Part shown: positions 17,192 to 25,471 of the stretch, in pieces
How the letters are laid out: every line of letters starts with the position of its first letter
How positions within the stretch are numbered: the stretch's first letter is position 1
Source: an uncultured Bacteroidales bacterium
GTDB taxonomy: Bacteria > Bacteroidota > Bacteroidia > Bacteroidales > Bacteroidaceae
Length of the DNA: 64,000 nucleotides
Assembly (NCBI GenBank): GCA_902789725.1
Contig: CADAPC010000015.1
Coordinates: 1 to 64,000 of the forward strand
Direction: 5' to 3'
The notes under the pieces: generated by a model
Told to the model about the DNA's origin: nothing
The model's input: the letters and a program-made list of their open reading frames with translations, nothing else
Databases searched by the model: none
Program-made: the position numbers and the translations under genes

Positions 17192-18824
17192 TTCCATCGC
17201 CTGAGAAAAATTCCTTGCGGGCTTCCTGACGTGACTCTCGACTGGTGAAGCGTTCACGCTCCTCCCCTCGCCTATCTTCTCGACCTTCACGATGGAATGG
17301 CTTGCCATCCCTGCGGTCGAAGTCTTTACCGTCTTTGCGATTGAACCCTTTGCCACCCTTAGATGGATGAATCATGCGGTCGCCCCATTTACCTAAGTGT
17401 CGGTTGATGATTTCGGCCTCCTCTTCATCCTCAGCTTCGTACATTCTCCAGCGTTCGTTACGCTCCCTGTGCCTGTCCTCATAGTCATATTCCTTATCCT
17501 TCGAACCCCGCTCTTTGGCATAGGGTTTGTCCTTGTCCTTGTAAGGCTTTGATTTGAAGTAGTGGCTTTCATCGTCTGTCTGGCGGTCATTGCCCCATTC
17601 GCCATCCTCATTCTTCTTGTGAGGCTTGAACTTGAGGTTATGCAGGTATTCTTCGTCCGACTTGATTTCCAAGCCCTCTTCGCGACGGTCTTTCAATCTT
17701 CCGTCGAAAATTTGATATTTGCGGAACTCACATTCGAGCGAACCGTTGAAGAGTGCGTATTTGGTGGAAGGACGGAAACCAATCTTGTCGAACAACTCCT
17801 CGTGGTGGGTAATAATCCAAGCATCGTTGCCCACAAAAAAGCGTTTAAGGTTCTTCCCAATCGTCTCGTAGAGGTCGTAAATATCATCGGTTGTGATGCG
17901 GTCGCCGTATGGAGGATTGGTAATCATGATGGCCTTGTCGAGCGGTTTTTCAAACTCATAGAAGTCGCGTTGCTCCACACTAACGATACCCTTTACGCCA
18001 GCGTTAAGCACGTTGTCGAGCGCTATCTGCACAGCTTGGCGATTGATGTCGTAGCCATAAATCTTATGTTCAAATTCATGCTCCTTACTGTCATCGTTGT
18101 AGATGTCATCAAAGAGGTCACCATCAAAGTCCTTCCATTTTTCAAACGCATATTCCTTGCGGAACACACCCGGATAGACATTCTCGGCAATCAGGGCAGC
18201 CTCAATCAAGATGGTGCCCGACCCGCAGAAGGGGTCGATCAAATCGCACTCCCCATGCCAACCTGTGAGCAAAATGAGTCCCGCCGCCAAAACCTCGTTG
18301 ATGGGTGCAGACACAGTGGCTGTCTTGTAACCACGCTGATGCAAGCTTTCGCCTGACGAGTCGAGCGAGATGGTCACCTCGTCCTCCGCAATGTGGACAT
18401 TAATGCGCAGGTCAGGATTGCTGATGCCCACGTTGGGACGGTCGCCTGTCTTTTCGCGCCAATAGTCGGCTATGGCATCCTTCACCCTATAAGCTACAAA
18501 CTTCGAGTGGCGGAAGTTTTCGCTGAACACCACCGAATCAATCAAGAAGGTGCTTTTCACGTCCATATACTGCTCCCAGTCAATCTGCTTCACCACTTCA
18601 TACACCTCGTCAGCATCGGTGGCCTTAAACTCCTTGATGGGTTTGAGAATCTTGACGGCTGTACGTGTGCAGAAATTTGCTTTGTAAAGCATGGCTTTGT
18701 CGCCTGTGAAAGACACCATTCTACGACCAATCTCTACATTGTTGGCACCCAGTTCTATAAGCTCTTTAGCCAACACTTCTTCCAGACCTTGAAAGGTCTT
18801 TGCTATGATTTTAAATTCTGTCAT
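17034..18824 (-). CDS. THUMP-domain class I SAM-dependent RNA methyltransferase (RlmL-like)
   Basis: 596 residues. The N-terminus (MTEFKIIAKTFQGLEEVLAKE) starts a THUMP RNA-binding domain of about 160 residues. It is followed by a Rossmann methyltransferase with PFCGSGTILIEAALI as the SAM-binding loop and a catalytic NPPYGDR at about residue 303. This layout fits the N2-guanine methyltransferase half of RlmL/YcbY acting on 23S rRNA, and such proteins are often annotated as N6-adenine-specific DNA methylases. From about residue 400 the protein becomes a Lys/Arg/Asp/Gly-rich low-complexity tail, probably for RNA binding. I chose ATG 18824, where homology begins; the extra 17 upstream codons run into cysE. 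The start overlaps the cysE stop by 4 bp. The tail overlaps tatD by 158 bp in convergent orientation. Confidence 0.88.
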   Translation of the reverse strand: MTEFKIIAKTFQGLEEVLAKELIELGANNVEIGRRMVSFTGDKAMLYKANFCTRTAVKILKPIKEFKATDADEVYEVVKQIDWEQYMDVKSTFLIDSVVFSENFRHSKFVAYRVKDAIADYWREKTGDRPNVGISNPDLRINVHIAEDEVTISLDSSGESLHQRGYKTATVSAPINEVLAAGLILLTGWHGECDLIDPFCGSGTILIEAALIAENVYPGVFRKEYAFEKWKDFDGDLFDDIYNDDSKEHEFEHKIYGYDINRQAVQIALDNVLNAGVKGIVSVEQRDFYEFEKPLDKAIMITNPPYGDRITTDDIYDLYETIGKNLKRFFVGNDAWIITHHEELFDKIGFRPSTKYALFNGSLECEFRKYQIFDGRLKDRREEGLEIKSDEEYLHNLKFKPHKKNEDGEWGNDRQTDDESHYFKSKPYKDKDKPYAKERGSKDKEYDYEDRHRERNERWRMYEAEDEEEAEIINRHLGKWGDRMIHPSKGGKGFNRKDGKDFDRRDGKPFHREGREDRRGEERERFTSRESRQEARKEFFSGDGTKKPFGGKSFGEDRKGAQYDRRPHRDGGRPERKFDGQKGGGRPSPGKKDGKK

Positions 18825-19741
18825 ACTCTTTTCTGTGTTATACTTGCTCCTGCCGGAACGTCTTGAGTGACCCAAATGTTACCTCCTATGACGGCTCCTT
18901 TACCGATAGTGATTCTGCCTAAGATGGAAGCATTGGAATAGACAATCACGTCGTCTTCCAAAATAGGGTGACGGGGAATGCCTTTGATGGGGTTGCCCGC
19001 TTCGTCCAAAGGAAAACTCTTGGCTCCTAAGGTGACTCCCTGATAGAGTTTCACGTTATTGCCAATGACGGAAGTTTCGCCAATCACCACACCAGTGCCA
19101 TGGTCGATGGTGAAATACTCGCCAATTGTAGCTCCTGGATGAATGTCGATGCCTGTCTCTGAATGTCCCATTTCTGTCAACATGCGGGGAATGAGCGGAA
19201 CATCCAGGTTCCACAGTTCATGAGCTAAACGATAAACGGTTAACTCTTTGATGACAGGATAGCAACTGATGATTTCTCCATAGTTCTTGGCAGCAGGGTC
19301 GCCATTGAAAGCCGCCACCACATCGGTGGCCAACACCCTGCGGAGTTCTGGCAAACGGCTGATGAATGTTACAGCACGCTCTTCTGCCATACGGCGAATC
19401 TCCATGCTGATAGTGTTGCGGTTGTAGGCAGCAAACACAGCAGTGCCCTTTTCGAAATTGGAAAAAGCCAAACCAGCTTGAATTTGTGTAACAAGAAGGG
19501 AATAGAGCTGTTCAGTACCCACACCCAGATGATACTTCAACGTGTTTGCTTCAATGCACGAATTACCATAATAACCCGGAAAGATGATTTCGCGGGTAAG
19601 GTCGATGATTTTCTGCAACACTTCGCCCGAAGGTAATGGCACGCCATCACTATGTTCGTGATATAAATCCTTGTAGGAATCTGGCTGTGCTAATTCTTCG
19701 ACAGTCTTTGTCAAAGTGTCTGCAAGAGTCCTTGCGATCAT
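18821..19741 (-). CDS. cysE: Serine O-acetyltransferase
   Basis: Acetylates serine with acetyl-CoA to O-acetylserine, the committed step to cysteine. The 306-residue protein has an N-terminal helical domain and a C-terminal left-handed beta-helix of hexapeptide repeats. Visible motifs are IDIHPGATIGEYFTIDHGTG (catalytic His region), VVIGETSVIGNNVKLYQGVT and RHPILEDDVIVYSNASILG. Length fits the longer Bacteroidetes form. It is the upstream partner of the RNA methyltransferase gene (ATGA overlap). A TAACTTTGC box lies 30 nt before the start. Confidence 0.93.
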   Translation of the reverse strand: MIARTLADTLTKTVEELAQPDSYKDLYHEHSDGVPLPSGEVLQKIIDLTREIIFPGYYGNSCIEANTLKYHLGVGTEQLYSLLVTQIQAGLAFSNFEKGTAVFAAYNRNTISMEIRRMAEERAVTFISRLPELRRVLATDVVAAFNGDPAAKNYGEIISCYPVIKELTVYRLAHELWNLDVPLIPRMLTEMGHSETGIDIHPGATIGEYFTIDHGTGVVIGETSVIGNNVKLYQGVTLGAKSFPLDEAGNPIKGIPRHPILEDDVIVYSNASILGRITIGKGAVIGGNIWVTQDVPAGASITQKRV

Positions 19742-19770
19742 TATTTATTGATTATGTATAACTTTTGGGT

Positions 19771-19779
19771 GCAAAGTTA
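19771..19779 (-). promoter_or_regulatory. cysE -7 promoter box
   Basis: TAACTTTGC on the minus strand, 30 nt before the cysE ATG. No clear TTTG element is seen about 20 nt upstream of it, so it is supported by the -7 box only. Confidence 0.55.
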
Positions 19780-19804
19780 GTTTTTTTTGTTTATAATTTG
19801 TGAC

Positions 19805-20797
19805 TCAACCTTCAATATTTTTCAAATTAAGGTATTTATTATACAATATGAGGGCAGAATCTGACGAATTTGATTCAAAAACATGGTTCTCTACTCGTAA
19901 AGCTTCATGAGAGAGTACAGGAGCTGCCACATTTCCGTGAATGACCGTTGCACCAGTTTCCACATAACATTCGTCCCACAATCCACTGTCAATAAACGAC
20001 TGGTGCAACCGCGCACCACCCTCCACCAAAACTGTCTGTATGCCCTCTTCCCACAACTGATGGAGCAAGTTATCAACAGTTGTTGACAAGATGAGATGAT
20101 AGCCTTTCGGAAGTTCCATCGGATGGGAAGCAACCACATATCGCCGGGGAGAAGGTCCCACCCACTCACGGGTAGTGAGCGAAGGGTGATCAATTTCCCA
20201 AGTCCGCCTGCCCACCAGAATGGCTTGATGTTCAGCTCTCAGACGATGGCAAAGCATCTGGGTGTGAATGGTGGAAATATGTCCATCTATATATCCATCA
20301 GCCGATTGAGCCCATTTCAATGTGACAAAAGGTCGCCGCTTGCCATGAAAAGTGATGAAGCGCTTGTTAAGCTCCTTACACTCTTTTTCCAACACTCCCA
20401 CCGTCACGTCAATTCCAGCCGCTCTCAATTTCTCAATTCCTCTTCCCTGCACTTTAGCAAACGGATCCTGACAACCAATCACACAACGCTTGAAACCCTT
20501 ACTTATCAACAAGTCGGCACAAGGAGGTGTCTTACCATAGTGACTACAGGGTTCTAAACTCACATAGATGGTGCTTTCCTTCAGCAATGGCTCATCCTCA
20601 GGTTTTACCGATGCACAAGCATTCACCTCAGCATGTCCTTCGCCACATCGCACATGATAGCCTTCGCCAATCACTCGCCCATTATGCACAATCACTGCTC
20701 CCACCATTGGATTAGGTTGAGCATTCTTTCTGCCATTCTTCGCCAACTGGATGCAGCGGCGCATAAATATCTCATCAGTTGTAAACAGAGTGTCCAT
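19805..20797 (-). CDS. ribD: Riboflavin biosynthesis deaminase/reductase RibD
   Basis: Bifunctional enzyme of riboflavin synthesis: deamination then reduction of the pyrimidine intermediate. Residues about 1-150 are a CMP/dCMP-deaminase-type zinc domain with GHAEVNA (zinc His and catalytic Glu) and EPCSHYGKTPPCADLL (zinc cysteines). The rest is the NADPH-dependent reductase domain with RPFVTLKWAQSADGYI and VLVEGGARLHQSF. The 330-residue length is slightly short of the E. coli protein. It is read divergently from the small gene at 20945, with a TAACTTTGC box 26 nt before its start. Confidence 0.94.
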   Translation of the reverse strand: MDTLFTTDEIFMRRCIQLAKNGRKNAQPNPMVGAVIVHNGRVIGEGYHVRCGEGHAEVNACASVKPEDEPLLKESTIYVSLEPCSHYGKTPPCADLLISKGFKRCVIGCQDPFAKVQGRGIEKLRAAGIDVTVGVLEKECKELNKRFITFHGKRRPFVTLKWAQSADGYIDGHISTIHTQMLCHRLRAEHQAILVGRRTWEIDHPSLTTREWVGPSPRRYVVASHPMELPKGYHLILSTTVDNLLHQLWEEGIQTVLVEGGARLHQSFIDSGLWDECYVETGATVIHGNVAAPVLSHEALRVENHVFESNSSDSALILYNKYLNLKNIEG

Positions 20798-20823
20798 AAA
20801 TTATCAAATTGACTATTGATAAG

Positions 20824-20832
20824 TGCAAAGTT
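20824..20832 (-). promoter_or_regulatory. ribD -7 promoter box
   Basis: TAACTTTGC on the minus strand, 26 nt before the ribD start. In the same 147-bp divergent region, TAAATTTG at 20877-20884 on the plus strand may serve the small gene at 20945. Confidence 0.55.
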
Positions 20833-20944
20833 AGTAAATATCATCGGATTAAGTACCATATATGAATTATTTATTGTAAATTTGCCACAGATTTATCAAC
20901 AAAGTTAGTAACAATCATTTTTCACTTTTAATTTTCAATTCATC

Positions 20945-21136
20945 ATGAGTGACGGAAATTTCAACAGACAACTGCTTCCAAAAACAGAACTCTCATCAGG
21001 ATTGCGAGCAGGCAGAGCACAAATGCGCTCAAAAGCAGAGAAAGCTTTTGAGGAAGTGGTGGAGAGTTTTATACTTGACGAGGGCGAACTGAAACAAGCC
21101 ATGAAGAAGCGATTTATGGAACTTATCAGGAAATGA
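20945..21136 (+). CDS. Small conserved-type hypothetical protein (63 aa)
   Basis: The protein is 63 residues, charged and mostly helical in character, starting MSDGNFNRQLLPKTELSSGL and ending EGELKQAMKKRFMELIRK. It resembles small proteins of unknown function that I recall in Bacteroides and Prevotella, which share a DGNFNR-LLP start followed by GxRAGRAxM. No function can be assigned. It is preceded by a TAAATTTG box about 60 nt upstream and followed by a strong hairpin, so it appears to be an independent transcription unit, which supports it being real. Confidence 0.7.
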   Translation: MSDGNFNRQLLPKTELSSGLRAGRAQMRSKAEKAFEEVVESFILDEGELKQAMKKRFMELIRK

Positions 21137-21153
21137 GAAGATAGTTGTTAACA

Positions 21154-21204
21154 AAGTTGTTCATATCCTTATTCATACTCGTGTGAATAAGAGTGTAACA
21201 ACTT
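21154..21204 (+). terminator. Two-part hairpin behind the 63-aa gene
   Basis: Outer arms AAGTTGTT (21154-21161) and AACAACTT (21197-21204) enclose inner arms CTTATTCA (21168-21175) and TGAATAAG (21184-21191), with 5-6 nt internal loops and an 8-nt apical loop. It is followed by CAACAACTTTTCTTG. It is probably a terminator or an mRNA 3' end structure. Confidence 0.55.
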
Positions 21205-21623
21205 TCAACAACTTTTCTTGCCTTTTCTTATTCAATTTATATACTCTATTCTTTTTGAAACAGCCAAAAAAACTTATTCTTTTTTTCCAACCAATTCTAA
21301 ACACACAAGTCTTCATTTTACAACACCCTAACTCATTGACTCTACTACACTTCTTAAACTTATCCACATCATCAACAACTTATTAATATCATCATCTTTG
21401 TTTTTTAAAAAGAAAAGAAACAATAATATGATTATGATAGTTGCGAAAGAAAGAAGCTAAAAATGTAACTGGATGAAAAAAAGAAATATTGAGAGTTTCA
21501 TTGTGAAGATTATGTTTCTTTATGAAGTTGATTTATTTTTTTAGAACATACCTTTAATGAGACCATGTTACAAAACTGACAATTTGTGATACAAAAGTAA
21601 AAGCCAGTAATTTTGTTTTTCAT
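21205..21623. other. AT-rich gene-free stretch with a DnaA box and a MITE terminus
   Basis: No coding frame that I can support. The stretch contains one perfect DnaA-box consensus, TTATCCACA at 21360-21368, followed by CATCAACAACTTATTAATATC-type AT-rich sequence. It also contains the bare MITE end TTAGAACATACC at 21541-21552. Further TTATCAACA-type boxes lie outside, near 20068 and 20891. These facts make an origin possible but are far from proving one. Confidence 0.4.
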
Positions 21624-21670
21624 TACCTTTGCAAAGTGGTTTAGTAGTTCTGCTACCCTAAAGCCACTTT
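21624..21670 (+). promoter_or_regulatory. Promoter and 5' leader hairpin of the GH43 pair
   Basis: TACCTTTGC at 21624-21632 is a full -7 box; no TTTG lies at the right distance. Right behind it AAAGTGG (21633-21639) pairs with CCACTTT (21664-21670), and TTTAG..TAG can pair with CTA..CTAAA inside, so the transcript would begin with a stable hairpin. Such 5' structures can protect mRNA or act in attenuation. Confidence 0.55.
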
Positions 21671-21705
21671 AATGCTTTTTACTACTACTCTAAAAAACCT
21701 AATGA

Positions 21706-23805
21706 ATGAAAAAATTCATCTTTACCCCATTGTTGCTGTTAGCCATTGGTGCAATAGCTCAAAATCCTGTTATACGCGACCAGTTTTCGGCCGACCCGAC
21801 AGCTCGGGAGTTTAACGGGAAAATTTATCTTTACCCTTCGCACGACATTTTGGTGCCAGAAGGACAACGAAAGGGATGGTTTTGCATGGAAGACTACCAT
21901 GTGTTTTCCTCTGAGAACCTGACCGACTGGAAAGATCATGGTGTGATTGTTACACAAAACAAAGTGCCTTGGGTGAGGAAAGACTCCTATTCGATGTGGG
22001 CACCCGACTGTGTGTATAGAAATGGGAAGTACTATTTCTATTTTCCATCGGCTCCAGCTGCTGGAGGTGGCTTTGCCGTAGGTGTTGCCATTGCTGACCA
22101 TCCCGAAGGTCCCTTCACCCCTGTGGCTCAGCCCATCAAGGGCATTAATGGCATTGATCCCTGTGTGTTGCAGGCTTCAGATGGCAATGCTTACATTTTC
22201 TGGGGTAATGGGCGTTGTGCCAAACTCAAGGAAAACATGATTGAACTGGCTGATGACAATCCGAAGGAAAAGGTGAAATGGGGAGACCGTGAAATGGAGA
22301 TGGTGGGTGTAAATTGTCTGCAAGGGTTGCCTAACCGTCAAGCTGAAGGTCCGTTCGCTTTTGAGTATAACGGCAACTACTACCTAACCTACCCATACGT
22401 GAGAGAAAATACGGAGGTTTTGGGTTATGCAATGAGTAAGAACCCCATGGGACCTTACGAATATAAAGGTATCATCATGGCTGAGCACCCCAACGGTTGC
22501 TGGACCAATCATCACAGCATTGTACAGTACAAGGGTCAGTGGTACATTTTTTATCACACCAACTTCTTCTCTCCGAACGATGACAAACGCCGTTCGGTGT
22601 GTATAGAGAAATTGGCTTTCAATGCCGATGGCACCATTCAGGAAGTGAAAGAGACCATGCGTGGTGTGGGCATTAACAAGTCAACGGAGAAGATTCAGAT
22701 TGACCGTTACAGCACAGCCTCTGCCGATGTAACCACTCAATATATTGACACTACACGCGCATTTAGCGGTGGGAGCGCAACGTTACCTGCCAAAGGGAGC
22801 TGGCTGAAATATGACGATGTGGATTTCAGCGACTTGACCGATGGGTACATGCTCATCAACGTGAAAGCTGCAGACAACACAGAATTTTGTGTTCGAGAAG
22901 GTAGTGTTAAAGGTAAGGTGTTGGCACGATTCAAATTGACCGTGAAGCCAGAAGAACCTGCTGGAGGTGCCAATCAAGCCATGTCACGCTTTCGTCGCGA
23001 CATGAGGAATCAGTGGCTTACACAGACAGCCGCTTTAGATTATACCCCCAAGGGAGTAACGAACTTGGTGATAACAAACGAAGGAGGTGGTGCTTTGAGT
23101 GTGGATTGGATTCAGTTTAAGAATCGTCCCAAATATTTCTCAGCTGCTTCAGCCGCTCCTGCCAACCCTGATGAAGAAGGTTTCATTCGTCGTTGGATGT
23201 TGTTGGAACCCATTGACAAACCCAACAGCGGTAACACTGTGTTTACCGATACGTATCTGCGTGAACATTTCAACAGAGAATATTTCAAGGGTCAGCAGAC
23301 CATTGTGCCTAAGGATGGACAGAAGGTGACGGCTGTCTTTCAGCAGGAACAGGCACCGGCAGGCTTTGGTCGTGGACAAGCTGCTCCTGCTAAGCCTGAG
23401 GTGAAGACGGTGAAGCAAACACTCACCTGGCATGCTTTTGATAGTGAACTATTCAATGTCAAGCTCTTCCGCTTTGCCGAAAAGTGGGGCGAAAAGGTCT
23501 ATGGAGTGCTTTTCTGGGCTGTCACGATTATTGATTGTCCTGAAGAAATAAAAGATGTGCGCTTGGCAGTAGGTTCTAATTCAGCCTCTATGTGGTGGCT
23601 CAATGGCGAGGAAGTTCTATTGCTCAGTGGCGACCGACGCATGGTGAAGGATGATGCTACTTCTCAGCGCATTACGCTGAAGAAAGGTCGCAACATTCTG
23701 CGTGGTGCCATCATCAATGGACCAGGCATGAGCGATTTTTGTGTTCGTTTCATCGACGAGAAAGGAAATCCTGTCAAGGGCTACACCATCATCAATAATA
23801 AATAA
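21706..23805 (+). CDS. GH43 family glycoside hydrolase with C-terminal beta domains
   Basis: 699 residues with a signal peptide (cleavage near IGAIAQ). Residues about 22-330 form a GH43 five-bladed propeller, the fold of beta-xylosidases and alpha-L-arabinofuranosidases. The three expected acids are visible: D30 in FSADPTARE, D151 in GIDPCVL and E214 in RQAEGPF, with NHHSIV further on. A carbohydrate-binding-like region follows (about 345-475, ending VTNLVITNEGGGALSVDWIQ, reminiscent of CBM6), then a region beginning GFIRRWMLLEPID that I cannot name. It is predicted to be periplasmic or outer-membrane-associated. It forms a transcription unit with the next GH43 gene (35-bp gap). Substrate is inferred to be arabinoxylan or arabinan. 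Confidence 0.88.
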   Translation: MKKFIFTPLLLLAIGAIAQNPVIRDQFSADPTAREFNGKIYLYPSHDILVPEGQRKGWFCMEDYHVFSSENLTDWKDHGVIVTQNKVPWVRKDSYSMWAPDCVYRNGKYYFYFPSAPAAGGGFAVGVAIADHPEGPFTPVAQPIKGINGIDPCVLQASDGNAYIFWGNGRCAKLKENMIELADDNPKEKVKWGDREMEMVGVNCLQGLPNRQAEGPFAFEYNGNYYLTYPYVRENTEVLGYAMSKNPMGPYEYKGIIMAEHPNGCWTNHHSIVQYKGQWYIFYHTNFFSPNDDKRRSVCIEKLAFNADGTIQEVKETMRGVGINKSTEKIQIDRYSTASADVTTQYIDTTRAFSGGSATLPAKGSWLKYDDVDFSDLTDGYMLINVKAADNTEFCVREGSVKGKVLARFKLTVKPEEPAGGANQAMSRFRRDMRNQWLTQTAALDYTPKGVTNLVITNEGGGALSVDWIQFKNRPKYFSAASAAPANPDEEGFIRRWMLLEPIDKPNSGNTVFTDTYLREHFNREYFKGQQTIVPKDGQKVTAVFQQEQAPAGFGRGQAAPAKPEVKTVKQTLTWHAFDSELFNVKLFRFAEKWGEKVYGVLFWAVTIIDCPEEIKDVRLAVGSNSASMWWLNGEEVLLLSGDRRMVKDDATSQRITLKKGRNILRGAIINGPGMSDFCVRFIDEKGNPVKGYTIINNK

Positions 23806-23840
23806 CTTCTAATACAGAACATTACGGAATTTCACTGAAT

Positions 23841-25310
23841 ATGAAAACTATAATAAAGAATATCGTAGCTTTTTCCCTCCCTCTTTTAGGAATGGGAACT
23901 TTGAAAACTCAAGCACAGATAGGTGCTCCATATATCCATGACCCATCGACCATTGCCGAATGTGAGGGTAAGTATTACACTTTTGGTACAGGTGGTGGTG
24001 GTCTCATTTCAGAGGATGGTTGGACTTGGAATGGTGGAGCCGACCGTCCTGGTGGCGGTGCTGCACCTGACGTAATCAAGATAGGCGACCGTTACCTCTG
24101 CATTTATGGTGCTACGGGTGGTGGACTTGGTGGTGGACATAGTGGTCGCATCCTCACCATGTGGAACAAAACATTAGACCCTAAGTCGCCAGACTTTAAA
24201 TGGACAACAGCAGTGGAGGTTTGTTCAAGCGACGGAATGGAAGATCAGGATGCCATTGACCCTGGTGTGCTGCTCGATCCTACAACAGGACGACTTTGGG
24301 TGAGTTACGGCACTTATTTTGGCACCATCAGACTCATTGAACTTGACCCCAAAACGGGTTTCCGCGTAAGTGGCAATAAGGAGAAAGACATTGCCATTGA
24401 CTGTGAGGCTACCGACCTGATTTATCGCAACGGTTGGTACTACCTCTTAGGCACTCATGGAACTTGCTGCGATGGTGTTAATTCTACCTACAACATTGTG
24501 GTGGGTCGTTCGCGCAGTGTAGAAGGTCCATATATAGATAATGTGGGTCGTGATATGTATCATGGTGGTGGCAGAATGGTGGTGGCAGCTGGAGACCGCA
24601 AGACAGGTGCCGGTCACTTTGGTCGTACCATTATTGATGAAGGAGTGGAAGTGACTTCTTTCCACTGGGAAGCCGACTTTGATCAGGGTGGACGTTCTGT
24701 GTTGGCCATTCGTCCGCTGTTGTGGAAAAATGATTGGCCTTACGCTGGTGAACAGTTTAAGGGTGGCACTTTTGAGATTGAGAGCGAGCGTAGAGGTTAT
24801 GCATTGGAACTGACTGTCGATTTTGTGCGCATGAATGTGGCTCGTCAGGGCTGGTTCAATAGCGACCAGATGCAACAGCCTGTTAAGGCGGTGGAGAACC
24901 AGAAATTGGAAGAAGTGATTGACGGATGGCCTAAAGGAAATATTCCTGTTCGTATAGGCGACTACATGTTCCGTCCTCACCAACGTTGGACCATCACTCC
25001 TGTTCCTGAGTCTGGAGGTTATCTGGGCGGTCCTTACTTCAAGATTGTCATTGCTGGTACCAATCGTGCCTTAGCTGCCACTGAGGATGTGGAAGTGACT
25101 ACTGTGCCCGAATTTACAGGAGCTGATGAACAGTTGTGGCGCATTGAACAGCTTATTGACGGTACGTTCCGTATCATGCCAAAAGCTATTCCTGGCAAAT
25201 CAGGTATTAACACGAAGTTTGTCCTCTACTCCATCGCTGACAGTACCCCCACTTTGGCAGAATATGACTTCAAGTCAGACAACTCGAAGTGGAACTTCAA
25301 AAATCACTAA
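23841..25310 (+). CDS. GH43 family glycoside hydrolase, arabinanase-like
   Basis: 489 residues with a signal peptide ending near TQAQ. The propeller has D34 in YIHDPSTI, D140 in DAIDPGVL and E189 in DCEATDLIY as the likely catalytic trio. The stretch YYLLGTHGTCCDGVNSTYNI strongly resembles endo- and exo-arabinanase branches of GH43, where a calcium and active-site loop lies here. From about residue 330 a beta-rich C-terminal domain follows. It lies 35 bp behind the first GH43 gene with no promoter between, so both enzymes are co-expressed. An arabinan backbone is the likely substrate (inference). The next item downstream is a MITE-derived repeat and a terminator. Confidence 0.88.
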   Translation: MKTIIKNIVAFSLPLLGMGTLKTQAQIGAPYIHDPSTIAECEGKYYTFGTGGGGLISEDGWTWNGGADRPGGGAAPDVIKIGDRYLCIYGATGGGLGGGHSGRILTMWNKTLDPKSPDFKWTTAVEVCSSDGMEDQDAIDPGVLLDPTTGRLWVSYGTYFGTIRLIELDPKTGFRVSGNKEKDIAIDCEATDLIYRNGWYYLLGTHGTCCDGVNSTYNIVVGRSRSVEGPYIDNVGRDMYHGGGRMVVAAGDRKTGAGHFGRTIIDEGVEVTSFHWEADFDQGGRSVLAIRPLLWKNDWPYAGEQFKGGTFEIESERRGYALELTVDFVRMNVARQGWFNSDQMQQPVKAVENQKLEEVIDGWPKGNIPVRIGDYMFRPHQRWTITPVPESGGYLGGPYFKIVIAGTNRALAATEDVEVTTVPEFTGADEQLWRIEQLIDGTFRIMPKAIPGKSGINTKFVLYSIADSTPTLAEYDFKSDNSKWNFKNH

Positions 25311-25339
25311 TCGTAATAGATTTGAAATCATTTTCTTAT

Positions 25340-25435
25340 GGTATGTTCTAAAAATTAGCTTTCAATTGTTTTTAGTTGATTTTGGAGTAGATTTGGGTGC
25401 AAGACCGCAGGGGCATAGCGAGCTATGGCCCAAAA
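25340..25435. repeat. MITE-related repeat, one terminus only
   Basis: 25340-25378 (starting GGTATGTTCTAAAAATTAGC) is the exact reverse complement of the right 39 bp of the element at 16391-16522. Beyond it lies a different interior with a small hairpin (GGGCATAGC...CTATGGCCC, near 25411-25432). No second terminus is visible, so this is a truncated or different-length relative. Confidence 0.7.
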
Positions 25436-25436
25436 T

Positions 25437-25471
25437 AAAAGAGGAAATTCACAATGTGAACTTCCTCTTTT
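25437..25471. terminator. Bidirectional terminator between GH43 and glycosyltransferase genes
   Basis: AAAAGAGGAA-TTCAC (25437-25452) pairs with GTGAA-TTCCTCTTTT (25456-25471) around a 3-nt loop with a single A/C mismatch. T tracts occur on both sides, so it can serve the GH43 unit and the convergent minus-strand gene, whose stop codon abuts it. Confidence 0.85.
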
